In this document: in pieces, positions 1-8,924 of the stretch
Position numbering within the stretch: position 1 is the stretch's first letter
Layout: each line of letters opens with the position of its first letter
Assembly: GCF_013141825.1 (NCBI RefSeq)
Contig: NZ_RZNH01000003.1
Span: 62,001-126,000 of the forward strand
DNA length: 64,000 nucleotides
Source: Marinifilum caeruleilacunae
Lineage (GTDB): Bacteria; Bacteroidota; Bacteroidia; Bacteroidales; Marinifilaceae
Reading direction: 5' to 3'
Program-made: the position numbers and the translations under genes
Notes under the pieces: model-generated
What the model was told of the DNA's origin: nothing
Database searches by the model: none
Seen by the model: only the letters and a program-made list of their open reading frames with translations

Positions 1-1608
1 GAAAAGGCCATTCACGAAATTCGTGAGAATTTCGAAGAGCAAAATTGTGTGCTCTTGCATGGGGTAACATCGAGCGGAAAAACCGAGATTTACATTCACC
101 TGATTGAAGAGCAAATCAAACAAGGAAATCAAGTTCTTTACCTGCTTCCTGAAATTGCACTTACCACTCAAATTATCAATCGTTTAAAATCTGTTTTTGG
201 CAACAAAGTTGGTGTTTACCATTCCAAATTTAACGATGCCGAACGCGTTGAAATTTACAATAACGTACTCGAAAATAAATCTGATAAAGCTTACCAGGTA
301 ATTTTAGGAGTTCGCTCTTCGGTTTTTTTGCCATTCAGTAAGCTGGGATTGATAATTGTAGATGAAGAACACGAAAACACCTACAAACAATTCGATCCTT
401 CGCCACGCTATCACGCACGCGATGCTGCTTTATACCTGGCCAACCTGCACGGTGCAAAAACCTTGTTGGGTACTGCAACTCCGGCCGTTGAAAGTTACTA
501 CAATGCTCAAACTGGCAAATATGGCCTGGTAGAACTGTTTAAGCGACACCAGGAAATTGAAATGCCAGAAATTATTGTGGCCGATATCAAAGAAGCCCGA
601 AGGAAAAAGATGATGAAATCTATTTTTTCTCCCGAGCTTATGGCACACATGACCGAAAGTCTGGAAAATAAGGAACAAATCATCTTGTTTCAGAACCGAA
701 GAGGTTATGCGCCTTACCTGGAATGTAAATCCTGTGGCTGGGTTCCTCACTGCCCAAATTGTTCGGTAAGCCTTACCTATCATCGTCATAATAACCTACT
801 GGTTTGCCACTACTGTGGTCATGGTATGGCTCCACCCAACAATTGTGATCATTGCAGATCGACAGGAATGGAGGATCGTGGTTTCGGAACAGAAAAAATA
901 GAAGAAGAACTACTCTCCTACTTCCCCGAAGCACGAGTTGGAAGAATGGATTTGGATACTACACGTAAGAAAAATGCTTACGAAAAGTTGATATACAAGT
1001 TCGAGAAACAAGAGTTGGATATCCTGGTAGGAACCCAAATGGTTTCGAAAGGTTTGGATTTCGATCATGTTGGACTGGTTGGGATTCTAAATGCCGATTC
1101 GATGTTGAATTACCCCGATTTTAGAGCCTATGAACGCAGCTTTCAGATGATGGCCCAGGTTTCGGGGCGTGCTGGAAGAAAAAAGAAAAGGGGTAAAGTG
1201 TTAATTCAGACCTATACTCCCGATCACGAAATCATTAAAAATGTTGTAAAGAACGATTATTTTGAAATGTACTCATCACAGCTGTCCGAACGAAAAGAGT
1301 ACATCTATCCCCCATTTTATCGTTTAATCAATATCAGTTTAAAACACAAAAACCAACGTTTGGTAAACGAAGCGGCCAACTACCTGGCTCAATCGCTTCG
1401 AAAGATTTTTGGTATCCGGGTTTTTGGCCCTCAGTCGCCTGTAATTAATCGAATCCAAAATTCCTTTATTGTGAACATTCTTTTAAAAATTGAAAAGAAA
1501 AGTTCTCCCGCCAAGGCAAAATGGATACTGAATCAACAAGCCAATTTCCTAAAAGAGATCGAAAAGTTTAAGAGCATTCAAATTCATTTTGATGTAGATC
1601 CAATGTAA
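1..1608 (+). CDS. priA: Primosomal protein N' (PriA helicase), 5'-truncated
   Basis: PriA is the 3'-5' superfamily 2 helicase that reloads the replisome at stalled forks. The reading frame is open from base 1, so the gene enters from outside the window; 535 C-terminal residues are visible and the N-terminal DNA-binding part is missing. Seen here, counting from the first visible codon: Walker A GVTSSGKTE at about 21-29, Walker B DEEH at about 121-124, and the PriA-type zinc-binding insert with CxxC pairs (CKSC, CPNC, CHYC, CDHC) at about 242-285, followed by the helicase C domain with VGTQMVSKGLDF. It stops at a TAA followed directly by another TAA. A 102-base gap with its own promoter separates it from the next gene. 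Family assignment is firm. Confidence 0.96.
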   Translation, partial: EKAIHEIRENFEEQNCVLLHGVTSSGKTEIYIHLIEEQIKQGNQVLYLLPEIALTTQIINRLKSVFGNKVGVYHSKFNDAERVEIYNNVLENKSDKAYQVILGVRSSVFLPFSKLGLIIVDEEHENTYKQFDPSPRYHARDAALYLANLHGAKTLLGTATPAVESYYNAQTGKYGLVELFKRHQEIEMPEIIVADIKEARRKKMMKSIFSPELMAHMTESLENKEQIILFQNRRGYAPYLECKSCGWVPHCPNCSVSLTYHRHNNLLVCHYCGHGMAPPNNCDHCRSTGMEDRGFGTEKIEEELLSYFPEARVGRMDLDTTRKKNAYEKLIYKFEKQELDILVGTQMVSKGLDFDHVGLVGILNADSMLNYPDFRAYERSFQMMAQVSGRAGRKKKRGKVLIQTYTPDHEIIKNVVKNDYFEMYSSQLSERKEYIYPPFYRLINISLKHKNQRLVNEAANYLAQSLRKIFGIRVFGPQSPVINRIQNSFIVNILLKIEKKSSPAKAKWILNQQANFLKEIEKFKSIQIHFDVDPM

Positions 1609-1680
1609 TAAGCTGAGTTCGATTAAGTGTTAAAAAAATATAAGGCATTTCCTACCTGTTTCCTAACAAACGAATTTGTT

Positions 1681-1688
1681 TATCTTTG
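1681..1688 (+). promoter_or_regulatory. Bacteroidota -7 promoter element for the heptose kinase gene
   Basis: TATCTTTG matches the Bacteroidota -7 consensus TAnnTTTG exactly and lies 22 bases before the ATG at 1711. No good -33 TTTG is visible at the usual distance. Predicted from sequence only. Confidence 0.6.
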
Positions 1689-1710
1689 CTGACATAACTT
1701 CGAAAATCGA

Positions 1711-2718
1711 ATGATCGTGAACAAAATAGAACTTGAAAAAACTTTCGAAAGTTTTGCTGATTATAATGTGCTAATTATTGGTGATGTAATGGTTGATGCC
1801 TATGTATGGGGCAAAGTAGAACGTATTTCTCCAGAAGCACCTGTACCCATTGTTTCGTGCGCAAATCGCGAAAGCCGATTGGGAGGAGCAGCCAATGTTG
1901 CTTTAAATATCAAATCGATGGGCGCAAATCCTATCCTTTGCTCAGTAATTGGAAAAGATGAAAAAGGAAAAGAATTCCTGGAATTGCTAACCGAAATTCA
2001 GGAAGAACAATATGGAATTGTAAGCAGCGATCACAGGAGAACCACTGTAAAAACAAGATTTATCAGCGACAACCAACACATTATTCGAGTTGATGAAGAA
2101 GATACGCATGAGTTGGCTGATGAGATCGAAATTGAATTTATCGATCACATTAAAAGTTTAATAGACAAACACGAAATTCATGCGGTAGTATTCGAGGATT
2201 ACGACAAGGGAGTAATCACTAAAAAGTTAATTGAAGAGATTACTGATATCGCCAATAGCAAGAACATTCCGATTCTTGTGGATCCTAAAAAACGACACTA
2301 TTCTGATTATAAGAATGTGACCTTGTTCAAACCCAATTTCAAAGAGTTTGTTGAGGGGTCGAACCTTCAGCTTGAAAAAGGTGATATTGAAGGATTATTT
2401 GCCGAGGCTAAGAAGTTTCAGAACGAAATGGGTATCCACAAACTGTTAATTACGCTATCTGAATTGGGCGTTTTTATCAGCAATGAAAATACATATGAAC
2501 ACATTCCGGCTGTAGTTCGCGAAATTGCAGATGTATCGGGTGCTGGAGATACCGTAATTAGCGTTGCAACCCTTTGTTTGGCTGCAGGAATGGAAGCAAA
2601 AGATATTGCCGCAATCTCGAATTTGGCCGGTGGTATTGTTTGTGAAATTCCGGTTGTAGTACCGATTGAAAAAGATCAATTACTGAAAGAGAGCGTTAAA
2701 TTATTTGCGGAAGCATAA
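1711..2718 (+). CDS. rfaE1: D-glycero-beta-D-manno-heptose-7-phosphate kinase (PfkB/ribokinase family)
   Basis: A 335-residue PfkB-family sugar kinase closest in pattern to the kinase half of HldE, which phosphorylates heptose 7-phosphate at C1 on the way to ADP-heptose for the LPS inner core. Visible signatures are GDVMVDAYVWG near the N-terminus with ERISPEAPVP, the sugar-binding LGGAANVALN at about residues 64-73, and the C-terminal GAGD motif at 277-280 with the catalytic Asp280. The cytidylyl/adenylyltransferase half found in enterobacterial HldE is absent, so a separate nucleotidyltransferase must exist elsewhere if this is the true function. Another sugar substrate cannot be excluded. 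It is monocistronic by spacing. Confidence 0.85.
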   Translation: MIVNKIELEKTFESFADYNVLIIGDVMVDAYVWGKVERISPEAPVPIVSCANRESRLGGAANVALNIKSMGANPILCSVIGKDEKGKEFLELLTEIQEEQYGIVSSDHRRTTVKTRFISDNQHIIRVDEEDTHELADEIEIEFIDHIKSLIDKHEIHAVVFEDYDKGVITKKLIEEITDIANSKNIPILVDPKKRHYSDYKNVTLFKPNFKEFVEGSNLQLEKGDIEGLFAEAKKFQNEMGIHKLLITLSELGVFISNENTYEHIPAVVREIADVSGAGDTVISVATLCLAAGMEAKDIAAISNLAGGIVCEIPVVVPIEKDQLLKESVKLFAEA

Positions 2719-2878
2719 ATTTTCGGAGCATGCTTTTATTGATTATGAAAATCGCTGAATTTGACCTAGTTCAGATTTAAAAGCCTTTCTAAAAATCATG
2801 ACAGAAATATGTTGATAAATTAATTGTTTCGAGTGCTATTTTAGAATGACTCAAAATTTTAAATGTCGCTTAAAATTG

Positions 2879-2886
2879 TATCTTTG
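2879..2886 (+). promoter_or_regulatory. -7 promoter element for the parA operon
   Basis: TATCTTTG, an exact TAnnTTTG match, lies 49 bases before the parA ATG at 2936, in the 217-base gap after the heptose kinase gene. It would drive parA-parB-DUF5683-mltD. Predicted only. Confidence 0.6.
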
Positions 2887-2935
2887 GAACTACATCAAAT
2901 CATTTAATTTTAAATCCTTGTAATACGAATTGTTT

Positions 2936-3739
2936 ATGGCTAAAATTATTGCTCTGGCGAACCAAAAAGGAGGGGTTGGAAAAACCACAACGGCTATCAA
3001 CCTGGCATCGAGCCTTGCCGTTTTGGAGTATAAGGTTTTGATCGTTGACGCTGATCCACAGGCAAATTCTACATCGGGTATTGGTTACGACGTACGCACC
3101 ATCGAGAAAAGTATTTACGAATGCATCGTTGATGGAATTGATCCGAAAGAAGCTGTTCTTACAAGTGATATTGAAGGATTTGATATCATCCCTTCTCACA
3201 TCGATTTGGTTGGTGCCGAAATTGAAATGCTAAACCTTTCGAACCGTGAGAAAATTCTTTCGAAAGTATTGGAACAGGTGAGCCCTGATTACGATTTTAT
3301 TTTGATAGACTGTTCTCCATCATTAGGTTTGATTACCGTGAATGCTTTAACAGCTGCCGATTCGGTAATTATTCCTGTACAATGCGAATATTTTGCTTTG
3401 GAAGGACTTGGAAAACTTTTAAATACAATTAAAATTATTCAGTCTCGTTTAAATACTGAATTGGAAATTGAAGGCTTCCTTCTAACCATGTACGATAGCC
3501 GTTTAAGATTATCGAACCAGGTGGTTAGCGAGGTTAAAAAACATTTCCAGGATATGGTATTTGAAACCATTATCCAGCGTAACACCAAGCTTGGAGAAGC
3601 GCCAAGCTACGGAAAACCTGCAATTCTTTACGATGCAGACTCGGCAGGTGCAATTAATTACTTAAATTTGGCTCGTGAATTGTTGCAGAATAACAACATG
3701 ACCAAAATGAGTAATAAAGAAAAGATTATCAGCGAATAA
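2936..3739 (+). CDS. parA: Chromosome-partitioning ATPase ParA (Soj)
   Basis: ParA is the Walker-type ATPase that works with ParB and parS to segregate the chromosome origin. The 267-residue protein begins MAKIIALANQ and carries the deviant Walker A KGGVGKTTT at residues 11-19 with the signature lysine of the ParA/MinD class, then DADPQANS and the Walker B region FILIDCSPSLG. The ATG at 2936 was chosen over an in-frame TTG two codons earlier because the family starts with MxKIIAxANQKGG. parB follows after 19 bases. Short length without an N-terminal DNA-binding domain is typical for chromosomal ParA. Confidence 0.97.
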   Translation: MAKIIALANQKGGVGKTTTAINLASSLAVLEYKVLIVDADPQANSTSGIGYDVRTIEKSIYECIVDGIDPKEAVLTSDIEGFDIIPSHIDLVGAEIEMLNLSNREKILSKVLEQVSPDYDFILIDCSPSLGLITVNALTAADSVIIPVQCEYFALEGLGKLLNTIKIIQSRLNTELEIEGFLLTMYDSRLRLSNQVVSEVKKHFQDMVFETIIQRNTKLGEAPSYGKPAILYDADSAGAINYLNLARELLQNNNMTKMSNKEKIISE

Positions 3740-3758
3740 CAAATATTGAAAGAGTAAG

Positions 3759-4634
3759 ATGGCAAAGAAAAGCGCACTAGGAAGGGGATTAGGAGCACTA
3801 ATCGACGATGTTGATGACGTACAGGCAAAACCGGAAAGAAATTTAAGCAACGAAGTTGAAATTTCAAAAATCGAAGCCAACCCATATCAGCCAAGAACAA
3901 AATTCGACGAGGAAGCTTTGAATGAACTTGCACAGTCGATCAAAGAACTTGGTATTGTTCAGCCTTTAACGGTACGCAAAATCAACAACAACTCCTACCA
4001 GTTGATTGCCGGGGAACGAAGATTTAGAGCAGCAAAAATTGCTGGTTTAAGCAAAGTTCCTGTATACATTCGCGTTGCCGACGACGACAAAATGTTAGAA
4101 TTGGCCCTGGTGGAAAATATTCAACGTGAAGATCTTGATTCTATCGAAGTTGCCATTAGTTACCAACGCCTGATTGATGAAATTAAGCTAACCCAGGAGA
4201 GTTTATCCGAACGTGTCGGAAAAAAACGATCTACCATATCCAACTATTTACGATTACTTAAGCTACCTGCTGAAATTCAGAAAGGAATTCGAGAGAAAAG
4301 ACTACTTATGGGCCATGCTCGCGCTCTGGTAAATGTTGATGATCCGAAATCGCAGCTTGATATTTTCCAGTTAACAGTTCAGAACGATTTCTCTGTAAGA
4401 AAAGTAGAGGAACTGGTTCGTGAACTAAACAATGGGAAAAAGGAGAATAAAGCTCCTTCGAAATCTGCATTGCCGAAAGAATATGAATCGTTGAAAGATC
4501 ATCTTTCTAATCATTTTAAAACCAAAGTTGATTTAAAGCGTACCAACAATGGGAAAGGAAAAATTATCATTCCATTTAAATCGGATGATGATTTAGAGCG
4601 TATTTTGGCCGTTATGGATCAAATGAATTCGTAA
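3759..4634 (+). CDS. parB: Chromosome-partitioning protein ParB (Spo0J)
   Basis: ParB is the CTP-dependent clamp that loads at parS and spreads around the origin. This 291-residue protein starts with the ParA-stimulating N-terminus KKSALGRGLGALI, has the CTP-binding ParB/Srx domain with NPYQPR and GERRFRAAKIAG at about residues 45-95, then a KorB-type helix-turn-helix (ESLSERVGKKRSTISNYLRL) and a C-terminal dimerisation domain. It lies in the parA operon. I saw no complete parS palindrome in the window, so the sites must be elsewhere. Confidence 0.97.
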   Translation: MAKKSALGRGLGALIDDVDDVQAKPERNLSNEVEISKIEANPYQPRTKFDEEALNELAQSIKELGIVQPLTVRKINNNSYQLIAGERRFRAAKIAGLSKVPVYIRVADDDKMLELALVENIQREDLDSIEVAISYQRLIDEIKLTQESLSERVGKKRSTISNYLRLLKLPAEIQKGIREKRLLMGHARALVNVDDPKSQLDIFQLTVQNDFSVRKVEELVRELNNGKKENKAPSKSALPKEYESLKDHLSNHFKTKVDLKRTNNGKGKIIIPFKSDDDLERILAVMDQMNS

Positions 4635-4660
4635 ATAGTAATAAAATAAAACAATACAAA

Positions 4661-5320
4661 TTGAACAAATTACGCCCACTTTTAAGTACAGTGGCGGTTT
4701 TGCTTGTATTCATCTTTGCCGGAAATTTTAAAGTTCAGGCTCAGCGTCTTACAGCAGATACCGTGGAGGTGAAATCGAGTGTAAAAGTACACTCGCCTCA
4801 TAAGGCTACCATGTATTCGGTAATGCTTCCGGGTTTAGGACAAGCTTACAACAAAAAGTACTGGAAAATTCCTATTCTTTATGCAGGAATCGGTGCAACC
4901 ATCTATGCAATAAGCTGGAACACTTCTCGTTATAAAGAATATAAAAATGGATTTAGGGATTTTTCAAATTTCTACGATTACAAATACCAATCGCCAGATT
5001 TAGAAACTCCAATTCCAAAACCTACTGCGGATAGTTACAACGAAATATTGGACCTGGATTGGGAAAATACTGATTTAGGAAGAGACAATTGGTTCAAAAA
5101 TCAATTACAGAACAATAAGGACTCCTATAAACACGACAGAGACCTGAGCTATATCATTTTAGCCGGAGTTTACGTATTAAATATCATCGATGCAGCAGTT
5201 GATGCCCATTTGATGAACTTTAACGTGAACGATGAACTTACTCTTAGAGTAGAGCCTGCTGTTAGTTATTCAGCATTTACGGGCAATTCGTTAGGATTTA
5301 GATGCCAAATTACTTTTTAG
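4661..5320 (+). CDS. DUF5683 membrane protein of the parAB operon
   Basis: A 219-residue exported or membrane protein with a DUF5683-like pattern; its biochemical role is unknown. It has an N-terminal signal/TM segment (LLSTVAVLLVFIFAGNF, ending near VQAQ), then the conserved HKATMYSVMLPGLGQAYNKKYWK stretch typical of the family, a hydrophobic segment ILYAGIGATIYAIS, and a later one (SYIILAGVYVLNIIDAAVDA). The start is a TTG at 4661: no in-frame ATG exists upstream of the signal sequence, and the next ATG would remove it. It lies 26 bases after parB and 16 before mltD, so it is very probably cotranscribed with both. Confidence 0.8.
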   Translation: MNKLRPLLSTVAVLLVFIFAGNFKVQAQRLTADTVEVKSSVKVHSPHKATMYSVMLPGLGQAYNKKYWKIPILYAGIGATIYAISWNTSRYKEYKNGFRDFSNFYDYKYQSPDLETPIPKPTADSYNEILDLDWENTDLGRDNWFKNQLQNNKDSYKHDRDLSYIILAGVYVLNIIDAAVDAHLMNFNVNDELTLRVEPAVSYSAFTGNSLGFRCQITF

Positions 5321-5336
5321 AAGAGAGAAAGAGACA

Positions 5337-7022
5337 ATGAGAAGAAAGATTTTTTTTATCCCCCTGATTTTATTGGGAACTAGTTTTGCGTGCAGTACAA
5401 TTCAGCCAAACACAACACAAAATATACAAGAGGAAAGGGTAGTAACAGAAAACGTTCTTTCCGAAATAGATACCGTAAAAACCGAAATTGTTGCCACCGA
5501 AACGGCTCAGGAAACCGATACTTTGGCATTTTTAAAACTGAATAATGTTGATGTTCGCTACGATTTAGATGACAAGATCAACCCTAATTTTTCGAGTAAT
5601 TTAGACAGTTTATTGCATTTGTGGTACCTAAACCATAACGAATCGCAGTACAGCAACGAAACAGTTAATACCAATGTTCCACTTAACGATTCTGTTTACA
5701 TTAATCGCTTAAAAGAAATTCCTTCATTAATCGATTTATCGTATAACAAAATTGTAAAGAACTACATTAAACTCTATTCTGAAAAAAGAAGATCACAGGT
5801 AGAGTACATGATGGGTTTATCGGAATATTACTTCCCTTTGTTTGAAGAAATTCTTGACAAAGAAGGACTTCCACAGGAGTTGAAATATTTGCCAATTATT
5901 GAATCGGCATTAAATCCGAAAGCTTTATCGCGTGCTGGTGCCAGCGGACTTTGGCAGTTCATGTACGGAACCGGAAGAATGTACAAGCTGGATATCAACT
6001 CATTTGTTGATGAGAGAAGAGATCCTGTTAAGTCGAGTTATGCAGCGGTAAAATACCTAAAGGATATGTACAAAGTGTATGGCAACTGGCATTTGGTAAT
6101 TGCCGCCTACAATTGTGGTCCTGGAAACGTAAACAAAGCAATTCGCCGCAGCGGTGGCAAACGTAACTATTGGGATATTTACTACAGGTTGCCTCGCGAA
6201 ACAAGAGGTTATGTTCCTGCATTTATTGCAGCAATCTACACATTTAACTACCACAAGGAACACAATTTATATCCGAAGAAATCGAATTTCCCAATTGCCT
6301 GCGATACTTTAATGATTGACGAAACTCTGCATTTCGATCAGGTTTCGAATGTAATTCATATCCCAAAAGAGCAATTAAGAGATTTGAACCCACAATATCG
6401 TGCAGATATTTTGCCAGGAGGAAAAGCATATTCGCTGAAATTGCCTTTGGAACTGACATCGAAGTTTATTGATATGCAGGATTCAATCTTTGCATACAAA
6501 AAAGACTATTATTTTAGCCAAAAAGACAAGGTTGTTAACCCTAGAGACAGATATCAGAAATTTGCCCATGTAACACCTAAAAACAAGGCTAAAGTCTATT
6601 ATAAAGTGAAACCGGGTGATGCAGTAGGATTAATTGCCTCATGGTTTCATGTAAGAACATCTGATTTGAGATATTGGAATAACATCAGAAGAAATCTGAT
6701 TAAAGTGGGACAAAAACTTGTGGTGTATGTGCCAAAATCGAAAGCTGATTATTACAAAGGATTCAACACGATGAGCTACGCCCAAAAACAAGCTACATTG
6801 GGTAAATCGGTTAGTACCAGTAAAACAGTTAGCAAAAGTACTCCTGCTCCAACAAACGATGGTTCCTATGTTTATTACACTGTTCGCCGTGGAGATAACT
6901 TCTGGACAATCGCTAAAAAATTCCCTGGTGTATCTAACTATGATATCATGAAATTGAATAATATTAAAGATGCACGAAGCCTGAAAGTAGGTCAGAAATT
7001 AAGAATTAAACGAAAGAGTTAA
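5337..7022 (+). CDS. mltD: Lytic transglycosylase with two LysM domains (MltD-like lipoprotein)
   Basis: It cleaves the MurNAc-GlcNAc bond of peptidoglycan. The 561-residue protein has a lipoprotein signal with lipobox SFAC (Cys19), a low-complexity linker, an SLT domain with catalytic Glu189 in IIESALNPKA, followed by ASGLWQFMYGTG and the AAYNCGPGNV motif, and two C-terminal LysM repeats (about residues 422-470, starting YYKVKPGD, and 513-559, starting YYTVRRGD). The domain order and length match MltD. Last gene of the par operon, ended by a strong terminator, suggesting cotranscription of chromosome segregation and wall remodelling genes. Confidence 0.93.
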   Translation: MRRKIFFIPLILLGTSFACSTIQPNTTQNIQEERVVTENVLSEIDTVKTEIVATETAQETDTLAFLKLNNVDVRYDLDDKINPNFSSNLDSLLHLWYLNHNESQYSNETVNTNVPLNDSVYINRLKEIPSLIDLSYNKIVKNYIKLYSEKRRSQVEYMMGLSEYYFPLFEEILDKEGLPQELKYLPIIESALNPKALSRAGASGLWQFMYGTGRMYKLDINSFVDERRDPVKSSYAAVKYLKDMYKVYGNWHLVIAAYNCGPGNVNKAIRRSGGKRNYWDIYYRLPRETRGYVPAFIAAIYTFNYHKEHNLYPKKSNFPIACDTLMIDETLHFDQVSNVIHIPKEQLRDLNPQYRADILPGGKAYSLKLPLELTSKFIDMQDSIFAYKKDYYFSQKDKVVNPRDRYQKFAHVTPKNKAKVYYKVKPGDAVGLIASWFHVRTSDLRYWNNIRRNLIKVGQKLVVYVPKSKADYYKGFNTMSYAQKQATLGKSVSTSKTVSKSTPAPTNDGSYVYYTVRRGDNFWTIAKKFPGVSNYDIMKLNNIKDARSLKVGQKLRIKRKS

Positions 7023-7041
7023 TCCATTAATTGATATAAGA

Positions 7042-7070
7042 AAAGCGAAGAGAAATCTTCGCTTTTTTTT
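7042..7070 (+). terminator. Rho-independent terminator of the parA-mltD operon
   Basis: Perfect 10-bp stem AAAGCGAAGA / TCTTCGCTTT with a GAAA loop, running into a T tract, 20 bases after the mltD stop. Confidence 0.9.
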
Positions 7071-7393
7071 ATGCCAGTTATAAACATTACATGCTAACTT
7101 ATTAACATTGAGCTTTTAGCATTATTTAAATGGAATTTAAATTACAAAACTCTACAATATCGGATAACATTCATATCCTGCTACTTACATCATTTTAAAG
7201 AAAAATATCGAATCGCAAGCAAGTATTTTTTTTGATTACTCATTTTAATATAATTAAATTGCTTTCGATAAATAAAAACCAAGCGTTTTTATTTGTTCCC
7301 CGATTCATTGATATGCTAATTAGCTTCCGGTAAAATCGTTCCCCGGTTTACCGGAAGCCGGGAACAAAATACCTTTCTTAGCACAATTTTTCC
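7071..7393. other. Intergenic region between convergent mltD and gldG
   Basis: This 323-base A+T-rich stretch holds no convincing ORF. Its only structure is a nested inverted repeat at 7292-7368, listed separately. The rest shows nothing I can name. Confidence 0.7.
7292..7368. repeat. Nested inverted repeat downstream of gldG
   Basis: Outer arms TTTGTTCCC (7292-7300) and GGGAACAAA (7360-7368) enclose inner arms GCTTCCGGTAAA (7323-7334) and TTTACCGGAAGC (7347-7358), both perfect. It begins 26 bases past the gldG stop on the minus strand. It may act as a transcript end or mRNA-stabilising hairpin, but there is no T tract, so the role is uncertain. Confidence 0.6.
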
Positions 7394-8908
7394 TTACTTA
7401 ATAAATCCAGGTCGCATTCTTTTCGTTCTCTTTAGCGTTCTTCGTCTAAATCGTATTGCCCCATAGATAATCAGCAATACAACAGGGATTAGAAAATTAA
7501 AGTATTTGATCATAAATACTTTACCATCTGTAATTTCTCGCAATGGACGTGAAGAAACTCCTTTGGTTCTTAAGCTCATTAAACCTGAATCATCCGAGAG
7601 CCAGTCGATGGCATTGGCAAAGAGGTTAATATTGTCTTTTTGAATCGAAATTTTATTGGCGCCAAAACCATTTACAATAAAGTCGCCATCACCAATCAGG
7701 CATATTTTTGCTTCTTCGTTTCCTCCCATTGTACCTGAAAGTGTGGCTGCAACGGTTAAATCAGGATATAAAAAGTCTTGAGTGCGCCAATCTCTTCCAA
7801 TGTTAAAACTAATAGGCGCCATTAGTTTCCCCGAAACTTTTGAAGTGTAAGCCAATGGGCGGTATTCCATTAATGTATCGCCAACGTATTTTATCGGACT
7901 GGCAAACTGCAGGATCAAGGTTTCAATACCATCAGTAATGCTATGATTGGCAAAGCGCGAAATCACGGGTAGATATGGGAAATTAATTTGTCTTGGGAAG
8001 GAGAAAAATCCTTGCTGTTGAACTGTAACCGTACCACATTTTTTATCTACAATAAAAGAATCCTCGACATATAAACCTTTATTTTGTAGCCATTTTTCAA
8101 GACCAGTATTTACGCTAACACCAATTCCTTCATTCAACATCCCTCTTACACGTTCCATGGCAATCATCAGCGATCCACCTTTTTGCAAATAGTTATCCAA
8201 ACTACCCAACTGTGTAGGAGAAATGGTTCCGGTTGGTCCAATCAACATCAGGCATTTGTATTTCTCCAAATCTGGCTCAGAGAGCAGGTAAACTGGCTTT
8301 ACGTCATAGAGTATGGATAGTTCGTCCAAGACCTGCTCGATGGCAGCAAATTCGGGCTCTCCATGCCCCATAATGTAACCAATCTGAGGTTTGTCTTTAA
8401 TGGTTAATCTTTTAATCAAAGTAGACAAGGTATACTCCATTGCAATCCCTGGCTTAATCAATGGAATTGCCTCGAATTCATCTCCTACCTGTATCACAAC
8501 ACCCAAAAAAACACGTTGAACTTTGAGTTGGTCTTTCTCCCTGATCTCCAGTGGTACAGGGTGAATTCCAGCCTCGATGGCCTCTTGTTCCAACTTCTCG
8601 TTTTTATTTGGATTTACATATTCGAAAGAAATTTTTCTCTTGCTGTAATGATTGTACTCGGTTAAGAGGTTTTTAAAATCCTGAACTGTTCTGTTCACAT
8701 CTGGTGGCAGATCATCAGAAATGTACAAGGTGATGATGATAGGCTCGTCAACCTCGCTTAGAATTCGTTTCGTTGATCGATCTAAGGTATATCTTTTATC
8801 TTCCGTAAAATCGGCTCTAAGAAAGAAAACTGAAGACAGGGCATTCAGCACGATCAGAATGCCGGCTACCATTAAAATATTATATAGAACTTTCCTCTTT
8901 TTTATCAT
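7394..8908 (-). CDS. gldG: GldG-like ABC transporter auxiliary/substrate-binding membrane protein
   Basis: A 504-residue GldG-family protein: one N-terminal membrane helix (ILMVAGILIVLNALSSVFFL), a large periplasmic ABC-type uncharacterised domain containing YTLDRSTKRIL and the IGYIMGHGEPEF stretch, and a C-terminal helix (FNFLIPVVLLIIYGAIRF) followed by basic residues. In Flavobacterium, GldA, GldF and GldG form an ABC system needed for gliding, but homologues are also widespread in non-gliding Bacteroidota, so gliding cannot be inferred. It is the last gene of the minus-strand gldA-gldF-gldG operon, 16 bases after gldF. The transported substrate is unknown. Confidence 0.88.
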   Translation of the reverse strand: MIKKRKVLYNILMVAGILIVLNALSSVFFLRADFTEDKRYTLDRSTKRILSEVDEPIIITLYISDDLPPDVNRTVQDFKNLLTEYNHYSKRKISFEYVNPNKNEKLEQEAIEAGIHPVPLEIREKDQLKVQRVFLGVVIQVGDEFEAIPLIKPGIAMEYTLSTLIKRLTIKDKPQIGYIMGHGEPEFAAIEQVLDELSILYDVKPVYLLSEPDLEKYKCLMLIGPTGTISPTQLGSLDNYLQKGGSLMIAMERVRGMLNEGIGVSVNTGLEKWLQNKGLYVEDSFIVDKKCGTVTVQQQGFFSFPRQINFPYLPVISRFANHSITDGIETLILQFASPIKYVGDTLMEYRPLAYTSKVSGKLMAPISFNIGRDWRTQDFLYPDLTVAATLSGTMGGNEEAKICLIGDGDFIVNGFGANKISIQKDNINLFANAIDWLSDDSGLMSLRTKGVSSRPLREITDGKVFMIKYFNFLIPVVLLIIYGAIRFRRRTLKRTKRMRPGFIK

Positions 8909-8924
8909 ACCACGTATCTAACGA

